Of a stretch of 64,000 bases of DNA, positions 19,006 to 28,887 are shown one piece after another. This DNA is from Marinobacter caseinilyticus. GTDB taxonomy: Bacteria; Pseudomonadota; Gammaproteobacteria; Pseudomonadales; Oleiphilaceae. The position numbers were made by a program, and so were the translations under genes. The stretch covers positions 1 to 64,000 of the forward strand of contig NZ_WUQJ01000011.1 in NCBI RefSeq assembly GCF_011074955.1, in the 5' to 3' direction. Below the pieces are notes generated by a model, which did not search any database, was not told where the DNA came from, and worked only from the letters and a program-made list of their open reading frames with translations. Each line of letters begins with the position of its first letter. Positions within the stretch are counted from its first letter, which is position 1.

Positions 19006-20271
19006 CTAGAATGCAGCGCCCAGTTCAATGGCCGCCCCAGTATCCGTGTCGCTCACCAGACCGGCAATATCGAGCCGGGCGCCAAACGGAGACAAGCCGA
19101 TACCAAAGGTCAGCTGTGTTGACTCTTCAATGCCATTGCTGCTGTCGTTGCTGGACAGATTGTGGCGCGCGCCCAGGCGAAGTTGTGCGTAACGGAAGGC
19201 GTCAAACTCGGCACCGATGGCCACCCATCGGGTATCGTCTTCAAAACCAAACGCTTTGGTTTTGGTCAGGTCCCAGTCGGCGGTGACCGTGTGAAACTCG
19301 CCCGTATGGGCAATGCCGACCGTTACCCGTGGGTCCAGCTCGTAGGTCCGGATCTGTTCCCCCAGTTGAGGGCGGGAGGCTGCCGAGTCGAGTGCCATCG
19401 GGATCATGTTCTTGACCACAACACCGGCATTCCACTGCCGGGTTTCGCCGAAGCTGTAAACGGCGCCCAGATCAAAATTGAAGCTGCTTTTATCCGTTTC
19501 ATACTCGTCACGGTCGACATCGTTATCCTCAAAGCCCGAGACGGTTTCGGTGTACTGAAATGTTCTCAGCTGCACGTATTTAGGTGAAACCCCAAGCTGG
19601 AGCCGGTTGCCGTTGGCAAGCGCGAACGCACGCGCAAAGCTGATGCCGAACTCTGACACCGCGGTGGCCAGCAGGCGCCCGCGGGACTCAAGGTCGCGAT
19701 CAAGGTCAGCGAGCAAAAGCTCGGCCGCTGTGGCGGTTTCCAGGTCCGCCAGGTACTGCTCGTCGTCCTGGTCAAAGTCACCGCGTGCCGTCGCTCGTAA
19801 AGACGCATTGGCGAACACGCCTACCGCAAGGGTTTTGCTGGGAAGCGCGACGCTGAGACCAACAGCGGCATCGACGCGCACGGTGTCCTTGTCGAATGCA
19901 TTGAGTTGTCGCCGTAAATCGCCCGCCGCATCGCGAGCCTCTTGCGGGCTGGAGGTCTTATCGATGCCCTGGAACCGGTCAATGGTGTCCTGGATCGCAT
20001 CGATCTGATCTCCGGTCTCTTCCTCATCCGCAAACCGGGCGTTGACGGACGGCAGAATCAGGCCGAAATCATCGGACCAGTCGTGATGATCGGCTGCCAG
20101 CATTGCCGGATTGGCGCTATTGGCACTGGCGGGGTGTGCTGCGGCCACGCCGGTGCCACCCATGGCAAGCGATCGGGCGGTATTGAATGTCTGCGCTCCG
20201 GCGAAGGTTAATGAGGAGGCAAGCGACAACCCGATGGCCAGGGACAGGCGCGAAAACTGGCAGAAGATCAT
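19006..20271 (-). CDS. TraF-like outer membrane beta-barrel protein (PF13729 type)
   Basis: The 421-residue product has a signal peptide ending near LTFAGA, then the segment TARSLAMGGTGVAAAHPASANSANPA, typical of FadL-like/TraF_2 outer membrane barrels. The rest alternates aromatic and polar residues and ends in a C-terminal phenylalanine (ELGAAF), the outer membrane assembly signal. Although annotated families call it conjugal transfer TraF, no other conjugation gene is near, so a transport or structural outer membrane role is more likely. It is divergent from flgP-flgT with a 284-base gap. Confidence 0.75.
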   Translation of the reverse strand: MIFCQFSRLSLAIGLSLASSLTFAGAQTFNTARSLAMGGTGVAAAHPASANSANPAMLAADHHDWSDDFGLILPSVNARFADEEETGDQIDAIQDTIDRFQGIDKTSSPQEARDAAGDLRRQLNAFDKDTVRVDAAVGLSVALPSKTLAVGVFANASLRATARGDFDQDDEQYLADLETATAAELLLADLDRDLESRGRLLATAVSEFGISFARAFALANGNRLQLGVSPKYVQLRTFQYTETVSGFEDNDVDRDEYETDKSSFNFDLGAVYSFGETRQWNAGVVVKNMIPMALDSAASRPQLGEQIRTYELDPRVTVGIAHTGEFHTVTADWDLTKTKAFGFEDDTRWVAIGAEFDAFRYAQLRLGARHNLSSNDSSNGIEESTQLTFGIGLSPFGARLDIAGLVSDTDTGAAIELGAAF

Positions 20272-20555
20272 AGATCAGGAAACTCCAACGATTAGACACA
20301 CGTAATACCGGGCCCCTTGGAGGGCTTTGTTTTTTATTGCGATATCGAGAAGTTAGGGTAATGCAAGGCGGGACCGTCGGCATTAGCAGAGGGGTAACGG
20401 ATTGTTGACCGTCTGTTAACGACGGTATGAATTTGCCGCTCTGGCGGGTGAATTTCGGTGAGTGGCTATGTGGGTTTAGGTAAAACAAAGGCTTACAGAA
20501 GTTGGCGTGTTTCTTCCATGGTGAACCTAAATTGCCGTATTTCCGGAGACAAAAC

Positions 20556-21092
20556 ATGATGCTTCGCTGGATCAGCCTGATAGTGGCCATTGCTTTGGTG
20601 GGTTGTGCCCCCATTCGCCAGGACCAACAGACGAGTGAAAACACTGACCGCCGGTTCGAGCCGATTACGGTCAGGGTCAGTGGGTTTGGTACCTACGAGG
20701 ATACCGCCAAGGATCGCCTCAATACCCGCAAGCGGCTGCTGGCGCGACGTGCATCGCAGTTGGACGCCTACCGGAATCTGGCCGAGCGGGTTTATGGCAC
20801 AGTGATCTACGGCAGCTCCACAGTGAATGATTTTGTGCTGCGCAATGACATGTTCCGGGCCTACGTCGACACCTACCTTCGGGGGGCCAAGCTGGTGGCA
20901 GTCAATGAACACAGCGACGGCGTGGTTGAATCGGTCATGGAGCTGAAGCTGGAGCCCAGATTTCGCGAATGCGTATCCAAAGTTGCTGACCACCGGGTCA
21001 GAGATTTGTGCGTGATCCCCATGCCATTGGAGAACGACAGTGCTGGCGACGTTCACAGCCGCAGTGTTGATTCGCTGTACTACCTAGAATGA
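20556..21092 (+). CDS. flgP: LPP20-family lipoprotein FlgP
   Basis: The 178-residue product begins with a lipoprotein signal (ISLIVAIALVGC, lipobox LVGC) and then has an LPP20/FlgP domain with TRKRLLARRASQLDAYRNLAERVYG. FlgP forms the basal disk or outer ring under the outer membrane around the flagellar motor in Vibrio and Campylobacter. Its stop overlaps the start of flgT (ATGA). The start MMLRWIS at 20556 follows GGAGAC. The flgO gene that often precedes flgP is not found. Confidence 0.85.
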   Translation: MMLRWISLIVAIALVGCAPIRQDQQTSENTDRRFEPITVRVSGFGTYEDTAKDRLNTRKRLLARRASQLDAYRNLAERVYGTVIYGSSTVNDFVLRNDMFRAYVDTYLRGAKLVAVNEHSDGVVESVMELKLEPRFRECVSKVADHRVRDLCVIPMPLENDSAGDVHSRSVDSLYYLE

Positions 21093-22336
21093 TGTCTGAG
21101 CACTTGGAGTCTGTGATGACGCTGAGTCGTTGGAACTGGCGATCGTTGGTTTGTCTGGCGTGCGCCTTGTTGGTATTGGGACCCTGGGGCGTGGCCCAGG
21201 CGGTTGTGCTTGAGGGCACTGGTCAGGCCGTCATACAGGGCGATGATCTGGATCAGGCGCGCACTCAGGCTCGGCGAGCCGCCTTGAGGGATGTGGCGCT
21301 GCAGTACGAGGCGCGCATCGCCAGTGAAGAGACCATGGAAAACGGGGTATTAACCGACTCGCGCCTTACCGTTGCCTCCCAGGCGCGGGCCAGAGACGTC
21401 CGGGTGGTTAACGAGGTGCGTCGGGGTAACCTGTTGCGTCTCACCATTCGGGCTGACATGTCGGCCGGGCAGGCCTGCGGTGCGGGTGAGGCGGCCCGCA
21501 TGAAGAAGCGCGTGGCGGTGACTGGATTTCCGATCCTGTACCCTGATCAGGCCCGCATCGGCCGTATTGGCGATGCCGGCGAAGTCTTGCCGCAGACCCT
21601 GCAGGCGACCCTCCAGAGCGAGGGCAGTTTGCAGATTTTCGGGGCAACCCGGTTGCAGCTGTTTGGTGACCTTTTGAACGCCCCCACGCGGCAGGGCGCC
21701 GACAACCGACTGACCAACGTAACCGAGTTGGCGAAAGAGCTGGATGTTCAGTTTGTGGTGGCCGGTGTCATTCGGGAGCTGGCGATTGACGATCCGACGG
21801 CCTGGGGCTCCTCAGTATGGCGCCAGATGCAGCGCGGTGTGGGCCTGGCTAACCGAAACCGCCAATTTGTGGCCGATTTGATCGTGTTTGACGGCTTTAG
21901 CGGCTCGCCGGTGTATCGCGAGCGGTTCGCCGCCCAGGGCAGCTGGAATACCGATCTCCGGTCGACTGTGGGCTTTGGCTCGCCTGGTTTCCTGGAGACG
22001 GATTACGGCAAAGCCGTCGGGCGTTTGATGGGAGAGATGAGTGCGGCAGTCACCGAGGCCTTGGCCTGTCAGCCCTTTATCACTCGTATTACCCGTGTCG
22101 AGGGCCAGAATGTGACCCTGGCGTCCGGTGCTCTGGCGGGCATTCGACCCGGCGATGAGCTGCAGTTGTATCGCAGCTATAGCTATTTCGATAGCCCCGG
22201 GGCCACGCCGGAACTGAGTGACAGCGGCACGGTTGTTCGCATTGATAACGTTCATCCCGATTTCAGTAACGGCCTGATTCCGGTGGCGGGCGGTCAGATC
22301 AATATCCAGCGCAACGACATTGCCATTCTCTGGTAA
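21089..22336 (+). CDS. flgT: Flagellar assembly protein FlgT
   Basis: The product is up to 415 residues with a signal peptide ending near VAQA. Three parts resemble Vibrio FlgT: an N-terminal LPP20-like domain (EGTGQAVIQGDDLDQARTQARRAALRDV), a middle domain with KKRVAVTGFPI, and a C-terminal SH3-like part with IRPGDELQLY. FlgT builds the H-ring around the polar flagellar LP ring. The ATG at 21089 overlaps the flgP stop; an in-frame ATG at 21116 gives a more typical signal peptide and may be the true start. Confidence 0.85.
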   Translation: MMSEHLESVMTLSRWNWRSLVCLACALLVLGPWGVAQAVVLEGTGQAVIQGDDLDQARTQARRAALRDVALQYEARIASEETMENGVLTDSRLTVASQARARDVRVVNEVRRGNLLRLTIRADMSAGQACGAGEAARMKKRVAVTGFPILYPDQARIGRIGDAGEVLPQTLQATLQSEGSLQIFGATRLQLFGDLLNAPTRQGADNRLTNVTELAKELDVQFVVAGVIRELAIDDPTAWGSSVWRQMQRGVGLANRNRQFVADLIVFDGFSGSPVYRERFAAQGSWNTDLRSTVGFGSPGFLETDYGKAVGRLMGEMSAAVTEALACQPFITRITRVEGQNVTLASGALAGIRPGDELQLYRSYSYFDSPGATPELSDSGTVVRIDNVHPDFSNGLIPVAGGQINIQRNDIAILW

Positions 22337-22404
22337 CACTTCAGATTATGTGTTGATGGGGATGGGCACGACGCGCCACCGCACCGGGGTGGCGCTGGGC
22401 GTAT

Positions 22405-22884
22405 TCAGACCCGGCTGGGCGGCTCCGATGGCACTTGTGTGGCGGCGATGTCGCGAATTTTGCCAACCATCGCCCGCAGTCCATTGCCCCGGGTGGGGGA
22501 AATGTGCCGGAACAGGTCGAGGGTCTCAAACAGCTCGTCGATATCCGTGGTCAGCAGCTCACGCGGGGTCCGGCCGTTCAGGGCCACCAGAATGATGGCG
22601 GCCAAACCACGCACAATCATGGCGTCAGAATCGATCAGCAAATAAAGTTTGCCGCTGGCTTCATCAAAGTAATGAATGAGCCAGACCTGGCTTTGGCAGC
22701 CATGCACGTAATTGTTTTCAACCCTGGCTTCGTCGGGAAACGCGGGCAATTGTTTGCCCAGGTCGATGATGTAGGCGTATCGATCTTCCCAGTCGTCCAG
22801 AAATTCAAAGTCGTCCATTACGCCGTCGATGGTGACGCTGGTGCCCAGAGGATTGTCGAGAAAAGTTTCAGTTGCAGAGGTCAT
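22405..22884 (-). CDS. sufE: SufE family Fe-S cluster assembly protein
   Basis: SufE accepts persulfide sulfur from SufS and stimulates its cysteine desulfurase activity. The 159-residue product has the expected DDWEDRYAYIIDLGKQL segment and the active-site Cys63 in VHGCQSQVW. It is the last gene of the suf operon, 15 bases after sufT. The C-terminal half (SPTRGNGLRAMVGKI) is typical of the family. Confidence 0.95.
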   Translation of the reverse strand: MTSATETFLDNPLGTSVTIDGVMDDFEFLDDWEDRYAYIIDLGKQLPAFPDEARVENNYVHGCQSQVWLIHYFDEASGKLYLLIDSDAMIVRGLAAIILVALNGRTPRELLTTDIDELFETLDLFRHISPTRGNGLRAMVGKIRDIAATQVPSEPPSRV

Positions 22885-22899
22885 GGATTACCGCTCTCT

Positions 22900-23442
22900 T
22901 TAAAACATACCCAATTCGAGTTTGGCTTCGTCGGTCAGCATGTCGCTGTTCCACGGAGGATCGAACGTCAGCTCGACTTCGACCTTGTCGACATTGGGAA
23001 CATGCTCCACTTTCCGTTTCACGTCCTCGGTGATCACTGGCCCCATGCCACAACCGGCGGCGGTGAGGGTCATTTTGATGAACACTTCATTGCCGTTCGG
23101 ACCGCCATTGGTGATCTGGCAATCGTAGATCAGCCCCAAATCAACCACGTTGACCGGAATTTCCGGGTCGTAGCAGTTGCGAATGGCTTCCCAAATCTGG
23201 TTTTCATTGATGGTGCCATCGGCCGACGTTTCAAAACTGCTTTCCAGAGGAGTCTTGCCGAGCGCATCGGCTTCGTGACCTTCTATTCTGGCCAGGTTGC
23301 CATTGACCGCTACCGTGAAGCTACCGCCCAGTGACTGGGTAATCGTGACAAAGGTATCCGACGGAATCATGATTTCGGTGCCGGCGGGTACTAGGCGGGC
23401 TTCCACCGCACGTTTGGTCAGTACAACTTCCCGTTCTTGCAT
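22900..23442 (-). CDS. sufT: Putative Fe-S cluster assembly protein SufT (MIP18/DUF59 family)
   Basis: The 180-residue product has an N-terminal extension and a DUF59 domain with CYDPEIPVNVVDLGLIYD, TAAGCGMGP and DPPWNSDML. SufT helps mature Fe-S proteins under high demand in other bacteria. The conserved Cys residues in NCYDPEIPV and AAGCGMG are present. It lies between the A-type carrier and sufE within the operon. Confidence 0.92.
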   Translation of the reverse strand: MQEREVVLTKRAVEARLVPAGTEIMIPSDTFVTITQSLGGSFTVAVNGNLARIEGHEADALGKTPLESSFETSADGTINENQIWEAIRNCYDPEIPVNVVDLGLIYDCQITNGGPNGNEVFIKMTLTAAGCGMGPVITEDVKRKVEHVPNVDKVEVELTFDPPWNSDMLTDEAKLELGMF

Positions 23443-23484
23443 GAATTTCTGTGGCCTCGCCTGTAACTGGTCCGGGTGCTGCGC

Positions 23485-23838
23485 TTATGCGATGGAAAAG
23501 CTCTCACCGCAGCCGCACTCGGCGGTTGCATTGGGGTTGCGGAAATAAAACATGGAATTGACGCCTTCGGTGATGAAATCAATCTCAATGCCATTCACCA
23601 CCGGTAGATGTTTGCGCTCAACGTAGATGTTGACTCCGTCAACCGTGAACACCTGGTCGTCATCCAGCACTTCTTCCACCCACTGGGTTTCGTATTTAAA
23701 GCCAGAGCACCCACTTTTCTTGATGGCCAGACGAATGCCCTTGGCGTCTGGCTTCTTGGCCAGTTGCTTACGGACGTGGCTCACCGCTGTGGGTGTCATG
23801 GTCACCCCCACTGTCGGGGTAAAGGTTTCTGCCGTCAT
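23485..23838 (-). CDS. sufA: A-type Fe-S carrier protein (SufA/ErpA-like)
   Basis: The 117-residue product is an A-type carrier that accepts assembled Fe-S clusters from SufBCD and passes them to apoproteins. The three ligands are present: Cys44 in KSGCSGFKY and the C-terminal CGC pair (108 and 110) in AECGCGESF. The start at 23838 (MTAETFTPTVG) follows GGAGACGAGACC; a longer frame would run into sufS. It is 13 bases after sufS. Position in the suf operon argues for SufA, although the sequence alone does not exclude ErpA. Confidence 0.92.
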   Translation of the reverse strand: MTAETFTPTVGVTMTPTAVSHVRKQLAKKPDAKGIRLAIKKSGCSGFKYETQWVEEVLDDDQVFTVDGVNIYVERKHLPVVNGIEIDFITEGVNSMFYFRNPNATAECGCGESFSIA

Positions 23839-23851
23839 GGTCTCGTCTCCA

Positions 23852-25105
23852 TCAAGCAAACAAACGCTGAATTTTCTGGAGAGCGGTAAAGAGCTGCTCC
23901 ACCTCGTCCAGCGTGTTGTAAAACGCAAAGGATGCACGGGCAGTACCCGGCACCCCGAAAAATTCCATCAAGGGCATGGCGCAGTGATGACCGGTCCGGA
24001 TCGCAATGCCCTGTTGATCCAGAAGCGTCCCTATATCACTGGGGTGCAATCCGGCAATTTTAAAGGACATCACCGGGACTTTATGGCGCGCGGTGCCAAT
24101 CACTTCCATGCCCGGGACTGTCGCCACCAAAGCATTGGCTCGGGCCAACAGTGCCTGTTCGGCGGCTTCCATGGCGACCCGGTCCAGGGTGCCCAGATAA
24201 TCGATTGCAGCACCCAAGCCCACCGCTTCGGCGATGGCGGGCGTGCCCGCCTCAAACTTGTAGGGCAGAGTGTTCCAGGTGGTTTTTTCAAAACTCACCC
24301 GCTCAATCATTTCACCACCACCCTGATAAGGCGGCATCGCCTCCAGTAACGCTTCGCGGCCGTACAGCACCCCGATACCGGTGGGACCGAACAACTTGTG
24401 CGCCGAAAAAGTGTAGAAGTCGCAGTCGATCGCCTGAACATCCGGCTGAAAGTGAGGCACGGCCTGCGCACCATCGACTACGGTGAAAACCCCGCGGGCC
24501 TTGGCCTTGGCAACCAATGACTTGATCGGGTTCACGGTACCGAGCACATTGGATACGTGGGTCAGTGCCAGGATGCGGGTTTTGTCGTTCAGCAACTGGT
24601 CAAAGGAGTCGAGATCCAGTTCGCCTTCGTGCGTGACCTGAACTGGCACAACCTTGGCGCCGGTGCGCTCGGCCAGCATTTGCCAGGGCACAATGTTGGC
24701 GTGATGTTCCATCCGACTGACCAGGATTTCATCGTCAGGCTGCAACTTGCCCGCCAATCCGTTTGCCACCAGGTTGATCGCTTCGGTGGTGCCCCGTGTC
24801 CAGATGATTTCCCGGGTGCTGGCGGCATTCAGAAATCCACGCACGGTCTCGCGCGCGCCTTCAAAGGCGGCCGTCGCCCGGTCACCTAGGGTATGGGCAC
24901 CACGGTGAACGTTGGAGTGCATCTCGCGATAATAACGGTCCATGGCATCCAGCACAGCGATCGGTTTTTGCGCCGATGCGCCGTTATCCAGATACACCAG
25001 CGGCTTGTTGTTGATGCATTGCGTGAGGATAGGGAAATCCCGGCGCACTGCCTCCACATCAAGCCCTTGTCTGGTAACGGTTTTTGCCACGGAGAGATCC
25101 GTCAT
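23852..25105 (-). CDS. sufS: Cysteine desulfurase SufS
   Basis: SufS takes sulfur from cysteine, forming alanine and an enzyme persulfide for Fe-S assembly. The 417-residue class V aminotransferase-fold enzyme shows VYLDNGASAQKP, the PLP Lys237 in FSAHKLFGPTGIG, and the catalytic Cys in RTGHHCAMPLM. These are the features of group II (SufS-type) desulfurases. It starts six bases after sufD. Confidence 0.96.
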   Translation of the reverse strand: MTDLSVAKTVTRQGLDVEAVRRDFPILTQCINNKPLVYLDNGASAQKPIAVLDAMDRYYREMHSNVHRGAHTLGDRATAAFEGARETVRGFLNAASTREIIWTRGTTEAINLVANGLAGKLQPDDEILVSRMEHHANIVPWQMLAERTGAKVVPVQVTHEGELDLDSFDQLLNDKTRILALTHVSNVLGTVNPIKSLVAKAKARGVFTVVDGAQAVPHFQPDVQAIDCDFYTFSAHKLFGPTGIGVLYGREALLEAMPPYQGGGEMIERVSFEKTTWNTLPYKFEAGTPAIAEAVGLGAAIDYLGTLDRVAMEAAEQALLARANALVATVPGMEVIGTARHKVPVMSFKIAGLHPSDIGTLLDQQGIAIRTGHHCAMPLMEFFGVPGTARASFAFYNTLDEVEQLFTALQKIQRLFA

Positions 25106-25111
25106 AATCGT

Positions 25112-26398
25112 TCAGGCCTCGTCAAATGTCTGGTCAAAGAACCGGTTCAGACGCGCTTGCACGGTGTCTTTGACAGAGTCCACGGGAATCTGCTCGACCA
25201 GTTCGTTGATGAACGCCATGCTCAGCAGTGCGCGCGCTTCCTGGCGACCTATACCGCGGGATACCAGATAAAAAATCGACTCATCATTGAGCTGTCCGAC
25301 GGTTGCGCCGTGGGCACATTTGACGTCGTCGGCGTAAATTTCAAGCTCAGGCTTGGTATCAATTTCGGCGCCGGTGGACAGCAGCAGGTTCTTGTTGCTC
25401 ATGTTGGCGTTGGATTTTTGCGCATCCGGGTGAATGTGGATGCGGCCATTGAAGATCGCATGTGACTCGTCGGCGGCAATGTTGCGATAGGTTTCTTCGC
25501 TGTTGCAGTGCGGTGCCACATGCTCAATGGTGGTGTGATTGTCGTAGTGCTGTTTGCCCTGAGTGACGACCACACCATTCAGGCGGCACTCGGCCCCCGG
25601 GCCTTCCAGGCGCACCTGCAGGTCGTGCCGGCGCAAGGGCCCACCAAAGCCTACCGTGTGGTTTTCAAAACGGGCGTTGGCGTGCAGCCGCGCACCGGTG
25701 GCGCCGATGTGCTGAACGGTGTCGCCATCCAGTGACAGGCGAACGCTGGTCACATGGGCACCTTCGCTGAGCGCAAATTCGGTCACCGTGTTGGTCATTG
25801 CCGGTTCAGAACCGCTGGTGATGTGCTCTTCCACCAGGGTAATCTGGCTGTGGCGGCCGGCGTCCACATAGATACGTGGGTAAGCCGTTCCGGCGCTGCT
25901 GGCATCGGTTTCACAGATAATGTACAGCGGCTGGTCCAGCACCGCGTCTGCTTGCAGGCGGATCAGCAGGCCATCCTCGAAGCGAGCGGTATTGAGCCGT
26001 GCCATCTGGGCGGCCTTGCTGTCCAGAGTGTTGTCCAGACGCTCCGCCAACTCACGGGCTTCGTCATCGTCCAGATCGACAAAGCGTTTGATCTCAATGC
26101 CCGCGATATCGGGATAATCACTGGCTTCCGGCACCATGACGCCGTTGTGGAAGACCACATGATAGCCGGCCACGGCTAAGCCCGGGCCAGACTTGCCCGC
26201 GCTGGGCAAGGTCTTTGCCAGGGCCTCGTCCAGCTTCAGGTAACGGCTGGAGTATTTCCAGTTTTCGGTTTTCCGGGTTGGCAGAGGCATATCCACCAGA
26301 GCCTTGCCACGCTGTTCACGAAGTTTCAGCAGCGGCGAGGGCAGTGATTGCCCGGGCGCGTCGAGAAAAGCGCTGGAAAGTGTGGGTGCTGCAATCAT
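25112..26398 (-). CDS. sufD: Fe-S cluster assembly protein SufD
   Basis: SufD is the non-catalytic scaffold partner of SufB in the SufBC2D complex. The 428-residue product has the N-terminal helical part (PLPTRKTENWKYSSR), a central right-handed beta-helix, and the C-terminal segment with KSNANMSNKNLLLSTGAEIDTKPELEI, a conserved His in CAHGATVGQL (a cluster-assembly residue), and GIGRQEARALLSMAF. It lies between sufC and sufS. Confidence 0.95.
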   Translation of the reverse strand: MIAAPTLSSAFLDAPGQSLPSPLLKLREQRGKALVDMPLPTRKTENWKYSSRYLKLDEALAKTLPSAGKSGPGLAVAGYHVVFHNGVMVPEASDYPDIAGIEIKRFVDLDDDEARELAERLDNTLDSKAAQMARLNTARFEDGLLIRLQADAVLDQPLYIICETDASSAGTAYPRIYVDAGRHSQITLVEEHITSGSEPAMTNTVTEFALSEGAHVTSVRLSLDGDTVQHIGATGARLHANARFENHTVGFGGPLRRHDLQVRLEGPGAECRLNGVVVTQGKQHYDNHTTIEHVAPHCNSEETYRNIAADESHAIFNGRIHIHPDAQKSNANMSNKNLLLSTGAEIDTKPELEIYADDVKCAHGATVGQLNDESIFYLVSRGIGRQEARALLSMAFINELVEQIPVDSVKDTVQARLNRFFDQTFDEA

Positions 26399-26412
26399 TC
26401 CTGCGTTCTCCT

Positions 26413-27174
26413 TTAGCTGGCTGTGGTTTCTTCGTTAACGCCGAGCCAGCTATAACCGCGGTCTTCCAGCTCAAGGGCCAGTTCGCGCCCACCGGATTTG
26501 ACGATTTGGCCGCCGGCCAATACGTGCACGAAGTCCGGCACGATGTGGTTAAGCAGGCGTTGGTAGTGTGTGACCATCAGGATTGCGCGGTCTTTCGATT
26601 TCAGCGCATTGACGCCATCCGCCACAACCTTCAGAGCGTCAATGTCGAGACCGGAGTCGGTTTCGTCAAGAATCGCCAATCGGGGTTGCAGCAGCAGCGC
26701 CTGCAAAATTTCATTGCGCTTCTTTTCGCCACCGGAAAAGCCTTCGTTGACGCCACGTTTGAGAAAGCTTGGGTCGAGATCCACCTGTTTGGAGGTTTCC
26801 CGCGCCAGCTTCATGAACTCGGCGGCGTTCATTTCGGGTTCGCCACGGTGATGGCGCTGCGCATTCACCGCCGTGCGCAGAAATTGCATATTGCTGACGC
26901 CGGGAATTTCCACCGGGTACTGAAACGCAAGAAAAATGCCTTCGCGGGCGCGCTCTTCGGTGGCCAGATCCAGCAGGTTCTCACCGTCCAGCAGGACCTC
27001 GCCTTCGGTAACGGTAAAGGTTTCATTGCCTGCAAGTACCTGGGACAGGGTGCTCTTACCGGAACCGTTGGGGCCCATAATCGCATGAACTTCCCCGGCC
27101 TTGATCTCCAGGTTGATGCCCTTGAGGATTTCTTCACCCTCAACGGTGGCGTGCAGGTTTTTGATGCTCAGCAT
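26413..27174 (-). CDS. sufC: Fe-S cluster assembly ATPase SufC
   Basis: SufC is the ABC-type ATPase that drives conformational change in the SufBC2D scaffold. The 253-residue product has Walker A GPNGSGKST, Q-loop AFQYP, the signature FSGGEKKRNEI and Walker B LAILDETDSGLD, followed by the H-loop His in VTHYQRLL. It is a soluble ATPase despite its transporter fold. It lies 14 bases before sufD. Confidence 0.97.
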   Translation of the reverse strand: MLSIKNLHATVEGEEILKGINLEIKAGEVHAIMGPNGSGKSTLSQVLAGNETFTVTEGEVLLDGENLLDLATEERAREGIFLAFQYPVEIPGVSNMQFLRTAVNAQRHHRGEPEMNAAEFMKLARETSKQVDLDPSFLKRGVNEGFSGGEKKRNEILQALLLQPRLAILDETDSGLDIDALKVVADGVNALKSKDRAILMVTHYQRLLNHIVPDFVHVLAGGQIVKSGGRELALELEDRGYSWLGVNEETTAS

Positions 27175-27227
27175 GAATCGGATTCTCTCTCGTTTAATCT
27201 GTCTGAATTCCTGGTCCGTCCGGCGGC

Positions 27228-28676
27228 TTAACCCACGGACCCTTCAAGGCTTACTTCCAGCAGCTTGCCGGCTTCCACCGCGAACTCCATTGGCAGTTCC
27301 TTGAACACTTCCTTACAGAAGCCGTTCACAATCATGGAGACCGCCTGTTCGGGGTCAATGCCACGCTGCCGGCACAGGAACATTTGCTCATCACTGACCT
27401 TGGAGGTAGTGGCTTCGTGTTCCAGCATCGCGCCCTTGTTCTTGCTCTCGATGTACGGGAACGTGTGCGCCGCACTCTTGTCGCCAATCAGCAGGGAGTC
27501 GCATTGGGTGAAATTCCGGGCGCCCTCGGCACCGGGGCCAAACTTCACCAGGCCTCGGTAAGCATTGCTGCTGTGACCGGCGGAAATGCCCTTGGAAATA
27601 ATGGTGCTGCTGGTGTTTTTGCCCAGGTGAATCATTTTGGTGCCGGTATCGGCCTGCTGGTAATTGTTGGTCAGGGCCACCGAATAGAACTCACCGACGC
27701 TGTTTTCGCCACGCAGGATACAGCTCGGATACTTCCAGGTAATGGCTGACCCGGTCTCGACCTGAGTCCAGGAAATCTTGGAGTTCTTGCCGATGCAGGC
27801 GCCGCGCTTGGTAACAAAGTTGTAAATGCCGCCTTTGCCGTTCTCATCGCCCGGGTACCAGTTCTGGACGGTGGAATACTTGATCTGGGCGTCATCGAGT
27901 GCGACCAGTTCAACCACCGCGGCGTGTAACTGATTCTCGTCCCGCATGGGTGCGGTGCAGCCTTCAAGATAGCTCACATAACTGCCAGCTTCGGCGATGA
28001 TCAGCGTACGCTCAAACTGGCCGGTATTGGCCGCATTAATGCGGAAATAGGTCGACAGCTCCATCGGGCAGCGAACGCCCTTGGGTACATACACAAACGT
28101 GCCGTCGGAGAAGGTTGCAGCGTTGAGACCGGCGAAATAGTTGTCGCCGGCGGGGACCACCGAGCCGAGGTATTTTTTGACCAGTTCGGGGTGCTCTTTG
28201 ACCGCTTCCGAAATGGAGCAGAAAATCACGCCTGCCTTGGCCAGCGGTTCCTTGAACGTAGTTGCCACCGACACCGAGTCAAAGACCGCGTCGACCGCCA
28301 CACCCGCCAAAGCCGCCCGCTCATGGAGCGGAATGCCGAGTTTTTCATAAGTGCGCAGCAGTTCAGGATCCACTTCGTCCAGGCTCTGGGGCATATCTTC
28401 TTTACGCTTGGGGGCGGAATAGTAGGAAATGCTCTGATAGTCCACTTTCGGGTAGTGGACATGAGCCCACTCCGGCTCCTCCATTTCGAGCCAGCGACGA
28501 TACGCTTTCAGCCGCCACTCAAGCATGAACTCAGGCTCACCCTTGATCGCCGACAGGCGTCGAATAACGTCTTCGTTAAGGCCGGGCTCAAACGTATCGG
28601 CTTCGATTTCGGTCACGAAACCATGCTCGTATTCACGTTTGATCAGCTCGTTCACCTGTTTGTCGGTGTTCGCCAT
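27228..28676 (-). CDS. sufB: Fe-S cluster assembly protein SufB
   Basis: SufB is the main scaffold of SufBC2D on which Fe-S clusters are built. The 482-residue product has the conserved [69 protein letters not shown], and the C-terminal [22 protein letters not shown]. It is the first gene of the sufB-C-D-S-A-T-E operon; unlike in many relatives, no iscR gene precedes it. The promoter carries a type 1 IscR site about 190 bases upstream. Confidence 0.97.
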   Translation of the reverse strand: MANTDKQVNELIKREYEHGFVTEIEADTFEPGLNEDVIRRLSAIKGEPEFMLEWRLKAYRRWLEMEEPEWAHVHYPKVDYQSISYYSAPKRKEDMPQSLDEVDPELLRTYEKLGIPLHERAALAGVAVDAVFDSVSVATTFKEPLAKAGVIFCSISEAVKEHPELVKKYLGSVVPAGDNYFAGLNAATFSDGTFVYVPKGVRCPMELSTYFRINAANTGQFERTLIIAEAGSYVSYLEGCTAPMRDENQLHAAVVELVALDDAQIKYSTVQNWYPGDENGKGGIYNFVTKRGACIGKNSKISWTQVETGSAITWKYPSCILRGENSVGEFYSVALTNNYQQADTGTKMIHLGKNTSSTIISKGISAGHSSNAYRGLVKFGPGAEGARNFTQCDSLLIGDKSAAHTFPYIESKNKGAMLEHEATTSKVSDEQMFLCRQRGIDPEQAVSMIVNGFCKEVFKELPMEFAVEAGKLLEVSLEGSVG

Positions 28677-28858
28677 GATCGTCGCTCCGTATTCTCTCTC
28701 ATTGGGGCGGCAAAGCCGCTCTCTTGCTGGGCCAGGCTCTAACAGGCCTGTGGCAGCAACTTTTCATCGTATTGGCAAGGTCCGTGATGCGGGCCTCGAC
28801 AGTAATAGCCTTGGTGTACGTTATAGGAGTTGTTATTGGATGAGGCTTCTGACGACAG

Positions 28859-28887
28859 ATTGTACAATATCAGACTAAATTAGTCAG
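28859..28887 (-). promoter_or_regulatory. suf operon promoter
   Basis: On the minus strand a -35 box CTGACT (28882-28887) and a -10 box TACAAT (28859-28864) are separated by exactly 17 bases. The predicted start leaves a leader of about 175 bases before sufB. The IscR-like palindrome covers the -35 and most of the spacer. Confidence 0.65.

Noticed and set aside
20490..20555. Possible sigma-54 or sigma-28 promoter before flgP
   Set aside because: The best match (TGGCGTG then TTCC) lacks the required GC pair at -12, and no sigma-28 boxes are seen at proper spacing.
22373..22395. GCGCCACC/GGTGGCGC hairpin between flgT and sufE
   Set aside because: An eight-base-pair stem without a T run on either strand; may help termination but is not convincing as a terminator.
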